DNA of 64,000 bases from Lysinibacter sp. HNR (GCF_029760935.1 NZ_CP121684.1:1178001-1242000); one strand, 5' to 3'; counted from the stretch's first letter, positions 52,729 through 63,009 are shown. Made by a program: numbers and translations. The notes: generated from the sequence alone by a model not told the origin.

Positions 52729-54399
52729 GTGAAAATTTCACGCTTTAGTCTGGGGGCTGGTGCTCTCGCGGCGGCCGGATTGCTGGTGCTTTCCGGTTGT
52801 GCCACCGGCGGGGGAACCGGTTCCAACGGCTCGATAATTTCGGTTAATGGAACAGAGCCGCAGAACCCCTTGATCCCCACCTCTACCAATGAGGTCGGTG
52901 GCGGGCGAATCATCGACGTGCTTTTTGCCGGTCTTGTTTACTACGATGCCGAAGGCACCCCGCACAACGAGGTAGCCGAGTCGATTGAGAGCGACGACGC
53001 CACCACGTACACCATCAAGATTAACGATAATTGGACCTTCACGAACGGGGAGTCCGTTACTGCCCAGTCTTTTGTTGACGCCTGGAACTTTGGTGCGCTG
53101 TCCACCAATACACAGCTGAACGCTTCCTGGTTCTCTGATATCGCGGGATACGATGCCGTGAGTGCAACCGTTAACGCTCCTGACGGCGCGCTTGACGATG
53201 AGGGTGAGCCGGTACAGGTACCCGCTCCCACGGCCGAGACCCTCTCAGGTCTCAAAGTGGTGAGCGACACCGAGTTTACGGTTGAGCTCAGCGGACCACA
53301 CAGTGACTTCCCGCTGCGGCTGGGATATTCAGCATTCTTCCCGCTGCCCCAGGCTGCGTATAAAGACATGGAAGCCTTTGGTCAGAACCCCATCGGCAAT
53401 GGTCCCTACAAGATGAGCGGCGAGGGCGCATGGAATCACAACGTGGGAGCTTCTGTTGTTGTAAACGAAGACTATGAGGGTGGGCGTAAGCCTGTAAACG
53501 ATGGTATTGACTTCACATTCTACGAGTCGCTTGATGCCGCGTACCAAGACCTTCAGGCAGACAACCTCGATGTGCTCGACACGATTCCCGCCAGTGCCCT
53601 TGAGGTCTTCCAGGATGACCTCAACGGCCGTTCGGTCAATAAAGCGTCCGCACTTTTCCAGGCTTTTGCTATTCCCCAGACCGTAGCGCACTTTGCGGGT
53701 GAGGAGGGGCAATTGCGCCGTGCGGCTCTCTCCCACGCCATCAACCGTGATCAGATCACCAGCGTGCTCTTTGCGGAGACCCGCACCCCCGCCGAAGATT
53801 ACTCCTCACCCGTTGTGAGCGGCTGGTCGGACAGCATTCCGGGCAACGAGGTACTTGAGTACAATGTGGACTTGGCCAAGCAGCTGTGGGCACAGGCCGA
53901 CGCGATCGCCCCGTGGAGCGGCACTTTCGAAATTGCCTACAACGCGGATGGTGGTCACCAGGTTTGGGTTGATGCCGTCGCAAACAACTTCAAGAACAAC
54001 CTGGGTATTGAGGCTCAGGGTAGGCCTTACGCTCAGTTCAGCGAGCTCCGCAAGGATATCGTGAATCGCAGCATCAGCACCGCTTTCCGTAACGGATGGC
54101 AGGCAGACTACCCCGCGATCTCAAACTTCCTGGAGCCGGTCTTCCTTCCCGGAGGATCAGGTAACGACACGGACTACAATAACCCCGAGTTCAACGCGGC
54201 CATCGCCGCGGCCGCGGCTGAGCCCGATATTAAAAAGTCCACAGAAATGTACAACGCGGCGCAGACCATCCTTTTCCAGGATCTGCCCTCGATCCCCCTC
54301 TGGTACCAGAATGCAACCGGAGGCTGGTCAACAGCGGTGGAGAACGTTGAGTTCGGCTGGAACTCGGTGCCTCTTTACCACGAGATCACCAAGGGATAA
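52729..54399 (+). CDS. Oligopeptide ABC importer substrate-binding lipoprotein (OppA/DppA-like)
   Basis: 556 residues. Lipoprotein signal with lipobox LSGC (LLVLSGCATGG), followed by a family 5 extracellular solute-binding domain: NGTEPQNPLIPTST, IKINDNWTFTNGESVTAQSFVDAW, cited in parts, NPIGNGPYKM and SIPLWYQN near the C-terminus. It captures peptides outside the membrane. GTG 52729 is preceded by AGGAGG; the frame is open to 52633. It is the first gene of a binding protein-permease-permease-double ATPase operon and is separated from the permease genes by a large hairpin. Confidence 0.93.
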   Translation: MKISRFSLGAGALAAAGLLVLSGCATGGGTGSNGSIISVNGTEPQNPLIPTSTNEVGGGRIIDVLFAGLVYYDAEGTPHNEVAESIESDDATTYTIKINDNWTFTNGESVTAQSFVDAWNFGALSTNTQLNASWFSDIAGYDAVSATVNAPDGALDDEGEPVQVPAPTAETLSGLKVVSDTEFTVELSGPHSDFPLRLGYSAFFPLPQAAYKDMEAFGQNPIGNGPYKMSGEGAWNHNVGASVVVNEDYEGGRKPVNDGIDFTFYESLDAAYQDLQADNLDVLDTIPASALEVFQDDLNGRSVNKASALFQAFAIPQTVAHFAGEEGQLRRAALSHAINRDQITSVLFAETRTPAEDYSSPVVSGWSDSIPGNEVLEYNVDLAKQLWAQADAIAPWSGTFEIAYNADGGHQVWVDAVANNFKNNLGIEAQGRPYAQFSELRKDIVNRSISTAFRNGWQADYPAISNFLEPVFLPGGSGNDTDYNNPEFNAAIAAAAAEPDIKKSTEMYNAAQTILFQDLPSIPLWYQNATGGWSTAVENVEFGWNSVPLYHEITKG

Positions 54400-54445
54400 T
54401 TCTGATATAACTACATGAGCGACTACACTCGTTTGAGTAGTGGAC

Positions 54446-54482
54446 AGCTGCGGAGCACGCGCTCTATGCGTGCTCCGCAGCT
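54446..54482 (+). terminator. Intra-operon hairpin after the peptide-binding protein gene
   Basis: AGCTGCGGAGCACGC (54446-54460) and GCGTGCTCCGCAGCT (54468-54482) form a perfect 15-bp stem with a 7-base loop. There is no U-tract, so it is more likely a stabilising stem or partial terminator that favours the binding protein over the downstream genes. Confidence 0.7.
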
Positions 54483-54545
54483 TGCCCGTGTGGAGAGGTT
54501 TGAGATTGTGAGAAAAATGTACGTTATTGAGGCGATGACACGCTG

Positions 54546-55475
54546 ATGGCCTGGTACATCGGAAAACGCTTTTTGCAGATGATCCCCGTCTTCTTTGGGG
54601 CAACATTTCTGATCTACTTTATGGTTTTTGCCCTTCCCGGCGATCCAATTTTGGCGATGTTTGGGGATAAGACCCCGAGTCCCGCAGTGCTCGCACAGCT
54701 CCGGGCTGACTACAACCTGGATCAGCCCTTTATTATGCAGTACCTTCTGTATCTGCAGGGTCTGCTCACACTAGACTTTGGAACCACCTTCACCGGAAGA
54801 CCGGTGGGTGACCTGCTCCTTGAGGCCTTCCCTATCACACTGCGACTCACCATCCTTGCGGTCACGTTTGAGGCCATAGCTGGTATCACAATTGGTCTGG
54901 TAGCGGGGCTCCGTAAGGGAAAACTCTTTGACGCGAGTGCGCTTGTGGTCAGCCTGTTGCTGATCTCTGTGCCCACGTTTGTTATTGGTTTTGTCCTGCA
55001 ATTTGTGGTGGGTGTTCAGCTGGGGTGGGTCAGACCCACCGTAAGCGGTCGTGCAGAGTGGCACGAGCTTATTCTTCCGGCGCTGGTTCTTGCCTCTGTA
55101 TCGTTTGCGTATCTGGTGCGGCTCACCCGCGCGAGCGTAATCGAGAACTCGAGCGCGGATTTTGTGCGCACGGCCACCGCAAAGGGCCTGAGCCGCCCCC
55201 GGGTCGTGAACGTTCACATTCTGCGTAACTCACTGGTGCCGGTTGTCACCTTCCTGGGCCTCGATATTGGGGTACTTATGGTGGGTGCAATTGTCACGGA
55301 GGGTATTTTTAACATCAACGGTGTTGGTGGAACCGTTTATCGGGCAATTACAAGACAGGAGGGAACCACCGTGGTCTCTTTTGTGGTGATCATGGTCATT
55401 ATTTTTATGCTGGTCAACCTGCTGATCGACCTCATTTATGCCCTGCTAGATCCGAGGATTCGATATGCAAAATAA
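54546..55475 (+). CDS. Oligopeptide ABC importer permease (OppB/DppB-like)
   Basis: 309 residues, six membrane helices. N-terminal FLQMIPVFFGATFLIYFMV and PGDPILAMFGDKTP are typical, and the EAA loop is RTATAKGLSRPRVVNVHILRNSLVPV, cited as FVRTATAKGLSRPRV. ATG 54546 is preceded by GAGGCG. It overlaps the next permease gene by 11 bases. Confidence 0.94.
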   Translation: MAWYIGKRFLQMIPVFFGATFLIYFMVFALPGDPILAMFGDKTPSPAVLAQLRADYNLDQPFIMQYLLYLQGLLTLDFGTTFTGRPVGDLLLEAFPITLRLTILAVTFEAIAGITIGLVAGLRKGKLFDASALVVSLLLISVPTFVIGFVLQFVVGVQLGWVRPTVSGRAEWHELILPALVLASVSFAYLVRLTRASVIENSSADFVRTATAKGLSRPRVVNVHILRNSLVPVVTFLGLDIGVLMVGAIVTEGIFNINGVGGTVYRAITRQEGTTVVSFVVIMVIIFMLVNLLIDLIYALLDPRIRYAK

Positions 55476-56415
55476 TAAGACGGCAGATAATACACACTTT
55501 GTTGCCCCTTTTAGTGAAGATACAACCGTTGTGGTTGATCGGATTAGCGTGCAGGAGAAGGCTCGTAGTACCTGGTCTGACGCGTGGCGTCAGGTGCGTA
55601 AGCGCCCCATGTTCTGGATTTCGGCGCTATTGATTATCGCGGTTATTGTGGTGGCGCTATTTCCCTTCTGGTTTACAAACGTGGCACCCAACCACGGTTG
55701 TGATCTGAGCAATAGCAACGCCGGACCGCGGGCCGGACACATCTTTGGCTTTAATATGCAGGGCTGTGACGTGTACTCGCGTGTTATCTACGGCGCCCAA
55801 TCGTCACTCACTGTCGGTCTGGTGGCAACCGCACTGGTCACGATTTTTGGAGGCCTGATGGGTGCCCTGGCCGGCTTCTACGGCGGTTTTTTTGACGCGA
55901 TCCTCTCGCGCCTGGGAGATATCTTCTTTGCGATCCCCACCGTGCTCGGTGCCATTGTTGTGATGCAGATGTTTGCTGGTGCGCGCACCCCGCTGACCGT
56001 TGCCCTGGTTCTTGCCATGTTTGCCTGGCCGCAGATTGCTCGTATTATGCGCGGTTCCGTGCTCTCCACCAAGGGATCAGACTTTGTTATGGCCTCCACC
56101 GCGCTCGGGGTGTCGCGTTTTCGAATTTTGATTCGGCACGTTATCCCCAACGCGATTGCCCCCGTCATTGTGGTGGCAACCATTTCGCTTGGAACGTTTA
56201 TCGTTGCCGAGGCTACCCTCTCCTTCCTGGGTATTGGGTTACCTCCGGACGTCATGAGCTGGGGTAATGATATTGCTGCGGCGCAGCAATCGATCCGTAC
56301 AGCCCCTATGACACTGTTCTACCCGGCCGCTGCACTATCGCTGACGGTGCTGAGCTTTTTGATGCTCGGCGATGTGGTGCGCGATGCTCTTGACCCTAAA
56401 GCGAGGAAACGCTAA
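55465..56415 (+). CDS. Oligopeptide ABC importer permease (OppC/DppC-like)
   Basis: 316 residues. A cytoplasmic N-terminus (~45 residues) is followed by the OppC N domain (RKRPMFWISALLIIAVIVVALFPFW, cited as RKRPMFWISAL), then the permease domain with GVSRFRILIRHVIPNAIAPVIV as the EAA loop. GIGLPPDVMSWGN near the end is a family signature. Stop TAA shares its last base with the next start (TAATG). Confidence 0.94.
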   Translation: MQNNKTADNTHFVAPFSEDTTVVVDRISVQEKARSTWSDAWRQVRKRPMFWISALLIIAVIVVALFPFWFTNVAPNHGCDLSNSNAGPRAGHIFGFNMQGCDVYSRVIYGAQSSLTVGLVATALVTIFGGLMGALAGFYGGFFDAILSRLGDIFFAIPTVLGAIVVMQMFAGARTPLTVALVLAMFAWPQIARIMRGSVLSTKGSDFVMASTALGVSRFRILIRHVIPNAIAPVIVVATISLGTFIVAEATLSFLGIGLPPDVMSWGNDIAAAQQSIRTAPMTLFYPAAALSLTVLSFLMLGDVVRDALDPKARKR

Positions 56416-58139
56416 TGGCCCAGACGTCACAGACAAACGGTGCAGAACCGCTTCTGCAGCTCCGTAACGTGGAGATCGATTTTTCTACTCAAGATGGACC
56501 GGTAAAGGCGGTTAAGGGAATCGACCTGACCGTAAACTACGGTGAGACCGTGGCTATTGTGGGGGAGTCCGGATCAGGAAAATCCACCACGGCCATGTCA
56601 ATCATTGATCTCCTACCGGGAACCGGAAAGGTCACCGGGGGAGAGATCCTATTTGAAGGTAAAAACATTGTGGGGGCCTCGGCTCGTACGATGCAGGGGA
56701 TTCGTGGTCGACACATCGGGCTCGTTCCGCAGGACCCTATGTCAAACCTCAACCCCGTGTGGAGCATCGGGTTTCAGGTGGAGGAGGCCCTCAAAGCCAA
56801 CGGTTTTGAGGGCGATAAGGCTGCGCGCAAGGCCCGGGTGATCGAGGTTCTCGAAAATGCCGGACTTGCGGATGCCAAGTCGCGACTCCGTCAGTATCCA
56901 CATCAGTTCTCAGGTGGTATGCGCCAGCGCGCCCTGATTGGAATCGGCCTGGCCGCAAACCCCAAGCTTTTGATTGCAGACGAGCCCACCTCCGCCCTGG
57001 ACGTGACCGTGCAAAAGCGTATTCTTGACCACCTGGGAACCCTCACCGGCGATGCGGGAACCGCCGTGCTCTTTATTACCCACGATCTGGGTCTCGCCGC
57101 GGAGCGCGCCGAAAAACTTGTTGTGATGTACCAGGGGCAGGTGGTTGAGTCCGGGCCGTCAGTGGAGATTCTCACCAACCCCCGGCACCCCTACACGCAG
57201 CGTCTGGTTGCCGCGGCCCCGTCGCTGGCCTCCAGGCGGATTACTCGAGACATACCGCTTGAACAGGATGCGGGCGGAGCGGGTAGCCTGCGTGAGGTAG
57301 CGGTTCAGGTGCACGAGGTACAGGAGGCCGCCGCCAGTTCGAAGCCAGACTTCATTAGCGTTAAAAACCTTAATAAGGTTTATAAGATTCGCCAGGGTGG
57401 ATTTAAAACCCAAGAACTGCAGGCTGTGAAGGATGTTTCCTTTGATATTGCGCGCGGTACCACGACTGCTATCGTGGGTGAGTCCGGTTCGGGTAAGTCA
57501 ACGGTGGCCAAGATGGTGCTTCAGCTCGAGGAGAAGACCTCGGGAAATATTACGTTTGATGGCAGGCTTCTCGAAAAGTTGAGCCGCTCCGATCTGCTTC
57601 AGTTTCGGCGACGGGTACAGCCGGTGTTTCAGGATCCCTACGGTACTCTTGACCCCATGTATACGGTGGGTAACACCATTGCCGAACCGCTTAAAACGCA
57701 TAAAATTGGCGATAAATCGTCTCAGCTGAGCCGGGTCCGGGAGCTTCTTGACCAGGTTGCTCTGCCCTCCGCGATGATTAATCGATACCCCAACGAACTC
57801 TCCGGCGGCCAGAGGCAGCGTATTGCAATTGCCCGGGCACTGGCGCTTCAGCCAGAAGTACTTGTGCTGGATGAGGCGGTTTCAGCCCTGGACGTTCTGG
57901 TGCAGGGGCAGATTCTGAATCTGCTCGCCGACCTGCAGCACGAGTTAGACCTCACCTATCTCTTTATCACCCACGACCTAGCGGTGGTGCGCCTCATCGC
58001 AGACAACGTGTGTGTGATGAAGCAGGGTGAAATTGTTGAGGCGGAAAACACCGATGTTGTGTTTGATAACCCGCGTGAGGAGTACACTCGTGATCTTCTT
58101 GCCGCTATTCCCGGAGCCAATATTCAGCTTGGTGTTTAG
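56415..58139 (+). CDS. Oligopeptide ABC importer, fused double ATPase (OppD-OppF type)
   Basis: 574 residues with two ABC domains in one chain. The first has Walker A GESGSGKST at 50-58, signature FSGGMRQRA and Walker B LLIADEPTSALD; the second has GESGSGKST near 354, LSGGQRQRIA and LVLDEAVSALD, where Ala replaces the usual Pro. NPRHPYT after the first domain is the Opp/Dpp C-terminal signature. It energises peptide uptake for the preceding permeases. The start overlaps the upstream stop codon by one base. Confidence 0.95.
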   Translation: MAQTSQTNGAEPLLQLRNVEIDFSTQDGPVKAVKGIDLTVNYGETVAIVGESGSGKSTTAMSIIDLLPGTGKVTGGEILFEGKNIVGASARTMQGIRGRHIGLVPQDPMSNLNPVWSIGFQVEEALKANGFEGDKAARKARVIEVLENAGLADAKSRLRQYPHQFSGGMRQRALIGIGLAANPKLLIADEPTSALDVTVQKRILDHLGTLTGDAGTAVLFITHDLGLAAERAEKLVVMYQGQVVESGPSVEILTNPRHPYTQRLVAAAPSLASRRITRDIPLEQDAGGAGSLREVAVQVHEVQEAAASSKPDFISVKNLNKVYKIRQGGFKTQELQAVKDVSFDIARGTTTAIVGESGSGKSTVAKMVLQLEEKTSGNITFDGRLLEKLSRSDLLQFRRRVQPVFQDPYGTLDPMYTVGNTIAEPLKTHKIGDKSSQLSRVRELLDQVALPSAMINRYPNELSGGQRQRIAIARALALQPEVLVLDEAVSALDVLVQGQILNLLADLQHELDLTYLFITHDLAVVRLIADNVCVMKQGEIVEAENTDVVFDNPREEYTRDLLAAIPGANIQLGV

Positions 58140-58152
58140 CGTTTGTGCCGGG

Positions 58153-58184
58153 GACGGTGCCGAGCGTCGTGCGGTGGCACCGTC
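58153..58184 (+). terminator. Terminator-like hairpin after the peptide importer operon
   Basis: GACGGTGCC (58153-58161) and GGCACCGTC (58176-58184) form a perfect 9-bp stem 13 bases after the last stop codon, followed by tctctc but no clean U-tract. Confidence 0.55.
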
Positions 58185-58245
58185 TCTCTCGGTGCGACGC
58201 TGAGGCGTGATGACTCGCCGCTGAACCGTTAATTCGCGGGTGTGG

Positions 58246-58293
58246 ATAGGGGGCTGGTGTCGCACGCCGTGGTATGTAACACCAGCCCCCTAT
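58246..58293. terminator. Long hairpin upstream of typA
   Basis: ATAGGGGGCTGGTGT (58246-58260) and ACACCAGCCCCCTAT (58279-58293) are perfect 15-bp arms around an 18-base loop, without a U-tract. It lies about 65 bases upstream of a possible typA -10 box, so it probably insulates typA from the peptide operon. Confidence 0.5.
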
Positions 58294-58358
58294 GCGTATG
58301 CTGTGGAATTCCACCGAATCCTGTGTGTGATGGTGGCGAAAAATGGTGTTTAACCGCG

Positions 58359-58364
58359 TAGAAT
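58359..58364 (+). promoter_or_regulatory. Candidate typA -10 box
   Basis: TAGAAT lies 54 bases upstream of the typA ATG; no good -35 is seen at the proper distance. Confidence 0.35.
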
Positions 58365-58418
58365 AGCTAGGTTGGCAATCGCCAGCGCACCCACTTCGCA
58401 CCTCCTGAGGATACTTTT

Positions 58419-60326
58419 ATGGCTTTGGCCACCCGCGATGACCTTCGAAACGTTGCGATCGTCGCCCACGTAGACCACGGTAAGACAACTCTTGTTGACG
58501 CCATGTTGAAACAGACAAACTCGTTTGACGCTCACGTTCAGACCGATGAGCGAGTCATGGACTCGAATGACCTTGAGCGGGAAAAGGGAATTACGATTCT
58601 CGCAAAGAACACCGCGATCCTCTATGAAGGAGAGCACGCGACACAGGGTCCAGTGACCATCAACGTTGTTGATACACCGGGACACGCCGATTTTGGTGGA
58701 GAGGTGGAGCGTGCGCTCAGCATGGTAGACGGCGTTGTTCTGCTGGTTGACTCCAGCGAGGGGCCGCTTCCTCAGACCCGGTTTGTGCTGCGTAAGGCGC
58801 TTGAGTCAAGCCTTCCTGTTATCCTTCTGGTGAATAAGACCGATCGTCCCGATGCGCGCATCGATGCGGTGGTCTCCGAGAGCCAAGACCTTCTTATCGG
58901 TCTGGCTTCCGACCTTTCGGAAGAATACCCCGATCTTGACCTCGATGCCGTTCTTGATGTTCCCGTGGTGTACGCGTCGGGTAGGGCCGGTGCTGCCAGC
59001 CGCAACAAGCCAGCAGACGGTTCTCTTCCCGACAACGACAACCTCGAGCCGCTTTTTGAGGCCGTCATGAGGCACGTTCCTGCGCCACAGTATGATGATG
59101 AACATCCTCTGCAAGCGCATGTGACCAACCTGGACTCCTCGCCCTTCCTGGGACGCATCGCGCTTCTGCGTGTGCACCACGGCACGATTAATAAGGGTCA
59201 AACCGTCGCGTGGGTTCGCCATGACGGCTCTGTGCAAAACGTACGGATTACTGAGTTGCTGCTCACCCGGGCGCTCACCCGTTACCCCGCAGAAAGTGCA
59301 GGACCCGGTGATATTGTTGCGGTTGCGGGCATCGAAGACATCACTATCGGTGAGACCATTGCGGACGCCGATGATGTGCGCCCACTGCCCATGATTCATA
59401 TTGATGATCCCGCTATCTCCATGACCATCGGTACCAACACCTCACCTCTCGTGGGTAAGGTTAAGGGGCATAAGCTCACCGCTCGAATGGTGAAGGATCG
59501 CCTTGATCGGGAACTGATCGGTAATATCTCTTTGAAAGTTGTTGATATTGGACGGCCAGACGCCTGGGAGGTTCAGGGTCGTGGTGAATTGGCGCTGGCA
59601 ATTTTGGTAGAGAATATGCGTCGTGAGGGTTTTGAACTCACGGTGGGTAAACCTCAGGTGGTCACCAAACGCATTGATGGTAAAATGCACGAACCCTTTG
59701 AGCACCTCACTATTGACGCACCTGAGGAGTACCTGGGTGCGATCACTCAGCTCCTTGCCGCGCGCAAGGGACGCATGGACAACATGGTCAATCACGGCAC
59801 CGGTTGGATCCGTATGGAGTTTATTGTGCCCGCACGCGGTCTTATTGGGTTCCGGACGGAATTTATGACTACCACCCGTGGTACGGGTATTGCTAACGCC
59901 ATCTCGCACGGTTATGAGCCCTGGGCTGGTGCTATCACAACCCGGGTCAACGGGTCAATTGTTGCCGACCGTTCCGGGGTAGCCACTCCTTTTGCCATGA
60001 TTAACCTTCAAGAGCGGATGTCGTTTTTTGTCCAACCCACCGAAGAGGTTTATGAGGGTATGGTCATTGGTGAGAACTCACGTTCAGAAGACATGGACGT
60101 GAACGTTACCAAAGAGAAGAAGCTCACGAACATGCGGGCCGCCTCCTCTGATAGCTTCGAGTCTATGACCCCTCCTCGCGAACTCTCGCTTGAAGAAAGC
60201 CTCGAGTTCGCTCGCGAAGACGAGTGTGTTGAGGTCACTCCCACCGCGATTCGTATTCGTAAGGTTGAACTCAACGCGGCCGCCCGACAGCGCAACACAG
60301 CCCGCCTTAAAAAACAGAACGAGTAA
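58419..60326 (+). CDS. typA: Translational GTPase TypA/BipA
   Basis: 635 residues. GTPase motifs: G1 [12 protein letters not shown] near the start, G2 KGITI, G3 [16 protein letters not shown], cited as [10 protein letters not shown], and G4 NKTDRPDAR. Later blocks [16 protein letters not shown]-like and the C-terminal BipA-specific domain ([34 protein letters not shown], cited in parts) confirm the family. It binds ribosomes and aids assembly and growth under stress or cold. ATG preceded by GAGGAT. Confidence 0.97.
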   Translation: MALATRDDLRNVAIVAHVDHGKTTLVDAMLKQTNSFDAHVQTDERVMDSNDLEREKGITILAKNTAILYEGEHATQGPVTINVVDTPGHADFGGEVERALSMVDGVVLLVDSSEGPLPQTRFVLRKALESSLPVILLVNKTDRPDARIDAVVSESQDLLIGLASDLSEEYPDLDLDAVLDVPVVYASGRAGAASRNKPADGSLPDNDNLEPLFEAVMRHVPAPQYDDEHPLQAHVTNLDSSPFLGRIALLRVHHGTINKGQTVAWVRHDGSVQNVRITELLLTRALTRYPAESAGPGDIVAVAGIEDITIGETIADADDVRPLPMIHIDDPAISMTIGTNTSPLVGKVKGHKLTARMVKDRLDRELIGNISLKVVDIGRPDAWEVQGRGELALAILVENMRREGFELTVGKPQVVTKRIDGKMHEPFEHLTIDAPEEYLGAITQLLAARKGRMDNMVNHGTGWIRMEFIVPARGLIGFRTEFMTTTRGTGIANAISHGYEPWAGAITTRVNGSIVADRSGVATPFAMINLQERMSFFVQPTEEVYEGMVIGENSRSEDMDVNVTKEKKLTNMRAASSDSFESMTPPRELSLEESLEFAREDECVEVTPTAIRIRKVELNAAARQRNTARLKKQNE

Positions 60327-60397
60327 AAACCTCAGGGAACTATTTCACGCACGGGCGATGAGCTTTACCACTCTTTTGGGGGATGGTGCATCACGCG

Positions 60398-61729
60398 CTA
60401 TCTCTCAAAGAGTTGCTCTCCTATGTAGTGCGAACCAGAGGGAACCCCTCGCGGAATAGCAAAGAGAGCCGAGCCAATGTGCCGAATATACTCGTTGAGG
60501 GTGTCTTCGGTGAGGTTCTTCTGCACTGTAATGAACTGTCGTGGGCTCCGCTGAAAGCTAATAAAGAAGAGGCCCGCGTTAAGCTGTCCGAGTTCGTTGC
60601 TGCCGTCGACATAGTTGTATCCTCGGCGCATGATCCGTATGTTTTGATTAGCCTGGGGATGGGCAAGACGTACGTGGGCGTCCAGGGGGATTGCGGGGCC
60701 TCCTTCTGAGGTAACCGCTGTAAAGTTTGGTTCGGTAAATTCTTCTCCACCGGAGAGCGGGGCCCCCTCGCTTTTGTTGCGTCCGATAATGGTTTCTTGC
60801 TCCTGAAGCTTGACCCGGTCCCAACTTTCGATGAGCATCTGAATCTTGCGGACAATCAGATAGGTGCCTCCGTTCATCCAGGATTGATCGGCGCCAGGCC
60901 CCTCGTAGACGTGCTCCACCAGCGCATCCGTTTCTTGCGACACAATGTTGGCGGTACCGTCTTTGAAACCAAAAAGATTACGGGGAGTTTGTTGAGTTCG
61001 AGAGGTGGAGGAGGTGCGCCCGAACCCTAATTGTGACCAGCGAATCTGGGCCCGTCCAAAGGCAATGCGGCTCAGATTGCGAATGGCGTGAACCGCGACC
61101 TGGGGATCATCCGCGCAGGCTTGTATGCACAGATCGCCGCCACTGATTTTAGGGTCGAGGATATCAAACGCAAAGAGTGGGAGATCGGTAAGTTCGCTTG
61201 GTTTGCGGTGCGCGATACCAAAACGATCTGTGCCCGAAGCCTGCGTAAATAGGGTGGGGCCAAAACCAAATGTGATGGTGAGGTTGCTGGCTGGGAGTCC
61301 CAGAGCCTCGCCGGTATCGTCGGGGGGAAGCAGCGGAGGCCCAGCTACGGCACCCGTCTCGCTCACATCGAGCCCTCGGGTGAGTCGAGAGGCGGCGTAG
61401 GTCCAATCCTGAAGCAGTTCTATGAGGTCATTGCGTGTGGCTGTTGTAGTCATATCAAAGCTTGCAAAGTGCATTCGGTCTTGCATCGCCGTGGTAACCC
61501 CAGCCTGCTTCTCGCCAAAAAACGGGTATTGTCCGGCGCCTGGTGATGCCTGTTGCGACCCGGTGGTTATCGCAGCAATGGATGCTCCGCCGCCTACAAA
61601 ACCCGCGGCTGCACTGGCGCCCATGAGTCCTAGGAGCCCTCGTCGGGACAGGCCGCGGCGGGAGGGGAACGGGTCGAGTGTATTCTCGTTGGGTTCTTCT
61701 TGCTGAGGTTGCTGCGGAGTTGTGTTCAT
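60398..61729 (-). CDS. efeB: Tat-exported DyP-type heme peroxidase EfeB
   Basis: 443 residues. A twin-arginine signal (SRRGLLGLMGASAAAG, Arg29-Arg30) precedes a DyP fold with GFKDGT (254-259; catalytic Asp257) and the downstream heme-ligand region LDAHVRLAHPQAN. EfeB works outside the membrane with EfeO and EfeU in iron acquisition, oxidising ferrous iron or acting on heme. It is 65 bases downstream of efeO and is the last gene of the operon. Confidence 0.95.
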   Translation of the reverse strand: MNTTPQQPQQEEPNENTLDPFPSRRGLSRRGLLGLMGASAAAGFVGGGASIAAITTGSQQASPGAGQYPFFGEKQAGVTTAMQDRMHFASFDMTTTATRNDLIELLQDWTYAASRLTRGLDVSETGAVAGPPLLPPDDTGEALGLPASNLTITFGFGPTLFTQASGTDRFGIAHRKPSELTDLPLFAFDILDPKISGGDLCIQACADDPQVAVHAIRNLSRIAFGRAQIRWSQLGFGRTSSTSRTQQTPRNLFGFKDGTANIVSQETDALVEHVYEGPGADQSWMNGGTYLIVRKIQMLIESWDRVKLQEQETIIGRNKSEGAPLSGGEEFTEPNFTAVTSEGGPAIPLDAHVRLAHPQANQNIRIMRRGYNYVDGSNELGQLNAGLFFISFQRSPRQFITVQKNLTEDTLNEYIRHIGSALFAIPRGVPSGSHYIGEQLFER

Positions 61730-61794
61730 ATGAGGGTAAAACTATCTTTAGAGGGGCGGAGCTTTCTGTGTTTGTTATCTTGGTAGTACGAAGG

Positions 61795-63009
61795 TTATTG
61801 GGGAACGCCAAGAACGGTGTGTGTCAGTTTGGCGAGCGGCTCGCTGAGCGCGTTGAGTTGCGCCCCAAGCTCGTTGCGTTGCTGCTGCGTGACCGTGTCG
61901 TAGGAGACAAAGCCGGAGTCGTAATTTCCATATGTGTTGAGGAGAAATTTCATCGCGTCAAACTGCTTTTCTAGCGTGGATACGAGCTGGGAGCCCTCGT
62001 CTCCCCGGCTTGCGGCGATGTCTCGTACGTTACCAAAGGCTACTTCTGCGCCCTCAACGTTGGCATAGAAATCGTACAGATCAGTGTGCGAAAATTCGTC
62101 TTCCTCGCCGGGAAGCTTGCCATCGGGTGCAGCAACCTCATCAAGTAGGCCGATAGCTCCATTGGTAATGTCCCCGAGTGTAAGCTCAAAGTCGGCAGAG
62201 TTCACCGCCTCGTGGAGAGCACCGACGTCTGTTACCAGCTGTCCGGCGATCTGAGTGCGTCCCTCAGTGTCCAGGGCTGTGATATCTTCGGTTGGATAGT
62301 TCTTTTGAGCTTCGCTCAGCCACAGATCCATCTCGATTCTGTGGAACCCGGTGAACTCGATTCCTTCGGCTTCCGCTCCTGGCTTACGATAGTCGATTTT
62401 AGGATCGAGGTCACCAAACTGTTCGGCGGTCGGCTCAATACGCTCGTAGTTGATTCTGGTGAGGGGAAAGAGGGCCCGAGCGGTGTCGTCGTCGCCGCTG
62501 GTGTAGGCATCGGTGAGCTTTTGAACGTTGGGTACGAGCTCGGAGACTTGCTGTTTAACGTAGGAGGTGTAGTTGGCAACCGCCAGTTCTGCAGCCTCCT
62601 GATCGTCTTCGGAAAGCGTGATGCCCTCACCCGTGACCTTGAATTGTGCTCGACCAATTCCCTCCCCGATCATGCCGGGTTTGCACATGGTGTAGTAGGT
62701 TCCGGGCTGTGCAACCACGGTGAGATCCCTGCTTACACCGGCCGCAATATTTTCTACCTCCCCCACAATTCGAAGTTCGTCGTCCGCAAGAATGTAAAAC
62801 TCCGTTACTCTATCACCCGAGTTCTTAACGGTAAACGTGATGGGGCCACTGCTGGAACTCGCCTGATCAACGGTGCAGGCATCGTTGGTGCTGTCGACCG
62901 CGATCTGGGTTGCCGATGAGTTTCCCCCGGGATTGTTGGGAACACAGCCCACAACTACCCCGATCAGGCCGATTGTGGCTAGTGCGCTCCAGAGTGCTCT
63001 CTGCTTCAT
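61795..63009 (-). CDS. efeO: Iron uptake lipoprotein EfeO (cupredoxin plus M75 imelysin domain)
   Basis: 404 residues. Lipobox VVGC gives a lipidated Cys22. The N-terminal cupredoxin-like domain (~30-135) has TVKNSGDRVTEFYIL, and the C-terminal M75 domain (~145-400) contains GFHRIEMDLW, the HxxE metal motif. EfeO collects ferrous or ferric iron at the cell surface and hands it to EfeU. ATG overlaps the efeU stop (ATGA). Confidence 0.96.
   Translation of the reverse strand: MKQRALWSALATIGLIGVVVGCVPNNPGGNSSATQIAVDSTNDACTVDQASSSSGPITFTVKNSGDRVTEFYILADDELRIVGEVENIAAGVSRDLTVVAQPGTYYTMCKPGMIGEGIGRAQFKVTGEGITLSEDDQEAAELAVANYTSYVKQQVSELVPNVQKLTDAYTSGDDDTARALFPLTRINYERIEPTAEQFGDLDPKIDYRKPGAEAEGIEFTGFHRIEMDLWLSEAQKNYPTEDITALDTEGRTQIAGQLVTDVGALHEAVNSADFELTLGDITNGAIGLLDEVAAPDGKLPGEEDEFSHTDLYDFYANVEGAEVAFGNVRDIAASRGDEGSQLVSTLEKQFDAMKFLLNTYGNYDSGFVSYDTVTQQQRNELGAQLNALSEPLAKLTHTVLGVPQ

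Noticed and set aside
62212-62919. 235-residue plus-strand open frame
   Set aside because: Opposite efeO, whose lipobox and HxxE motif are intact.
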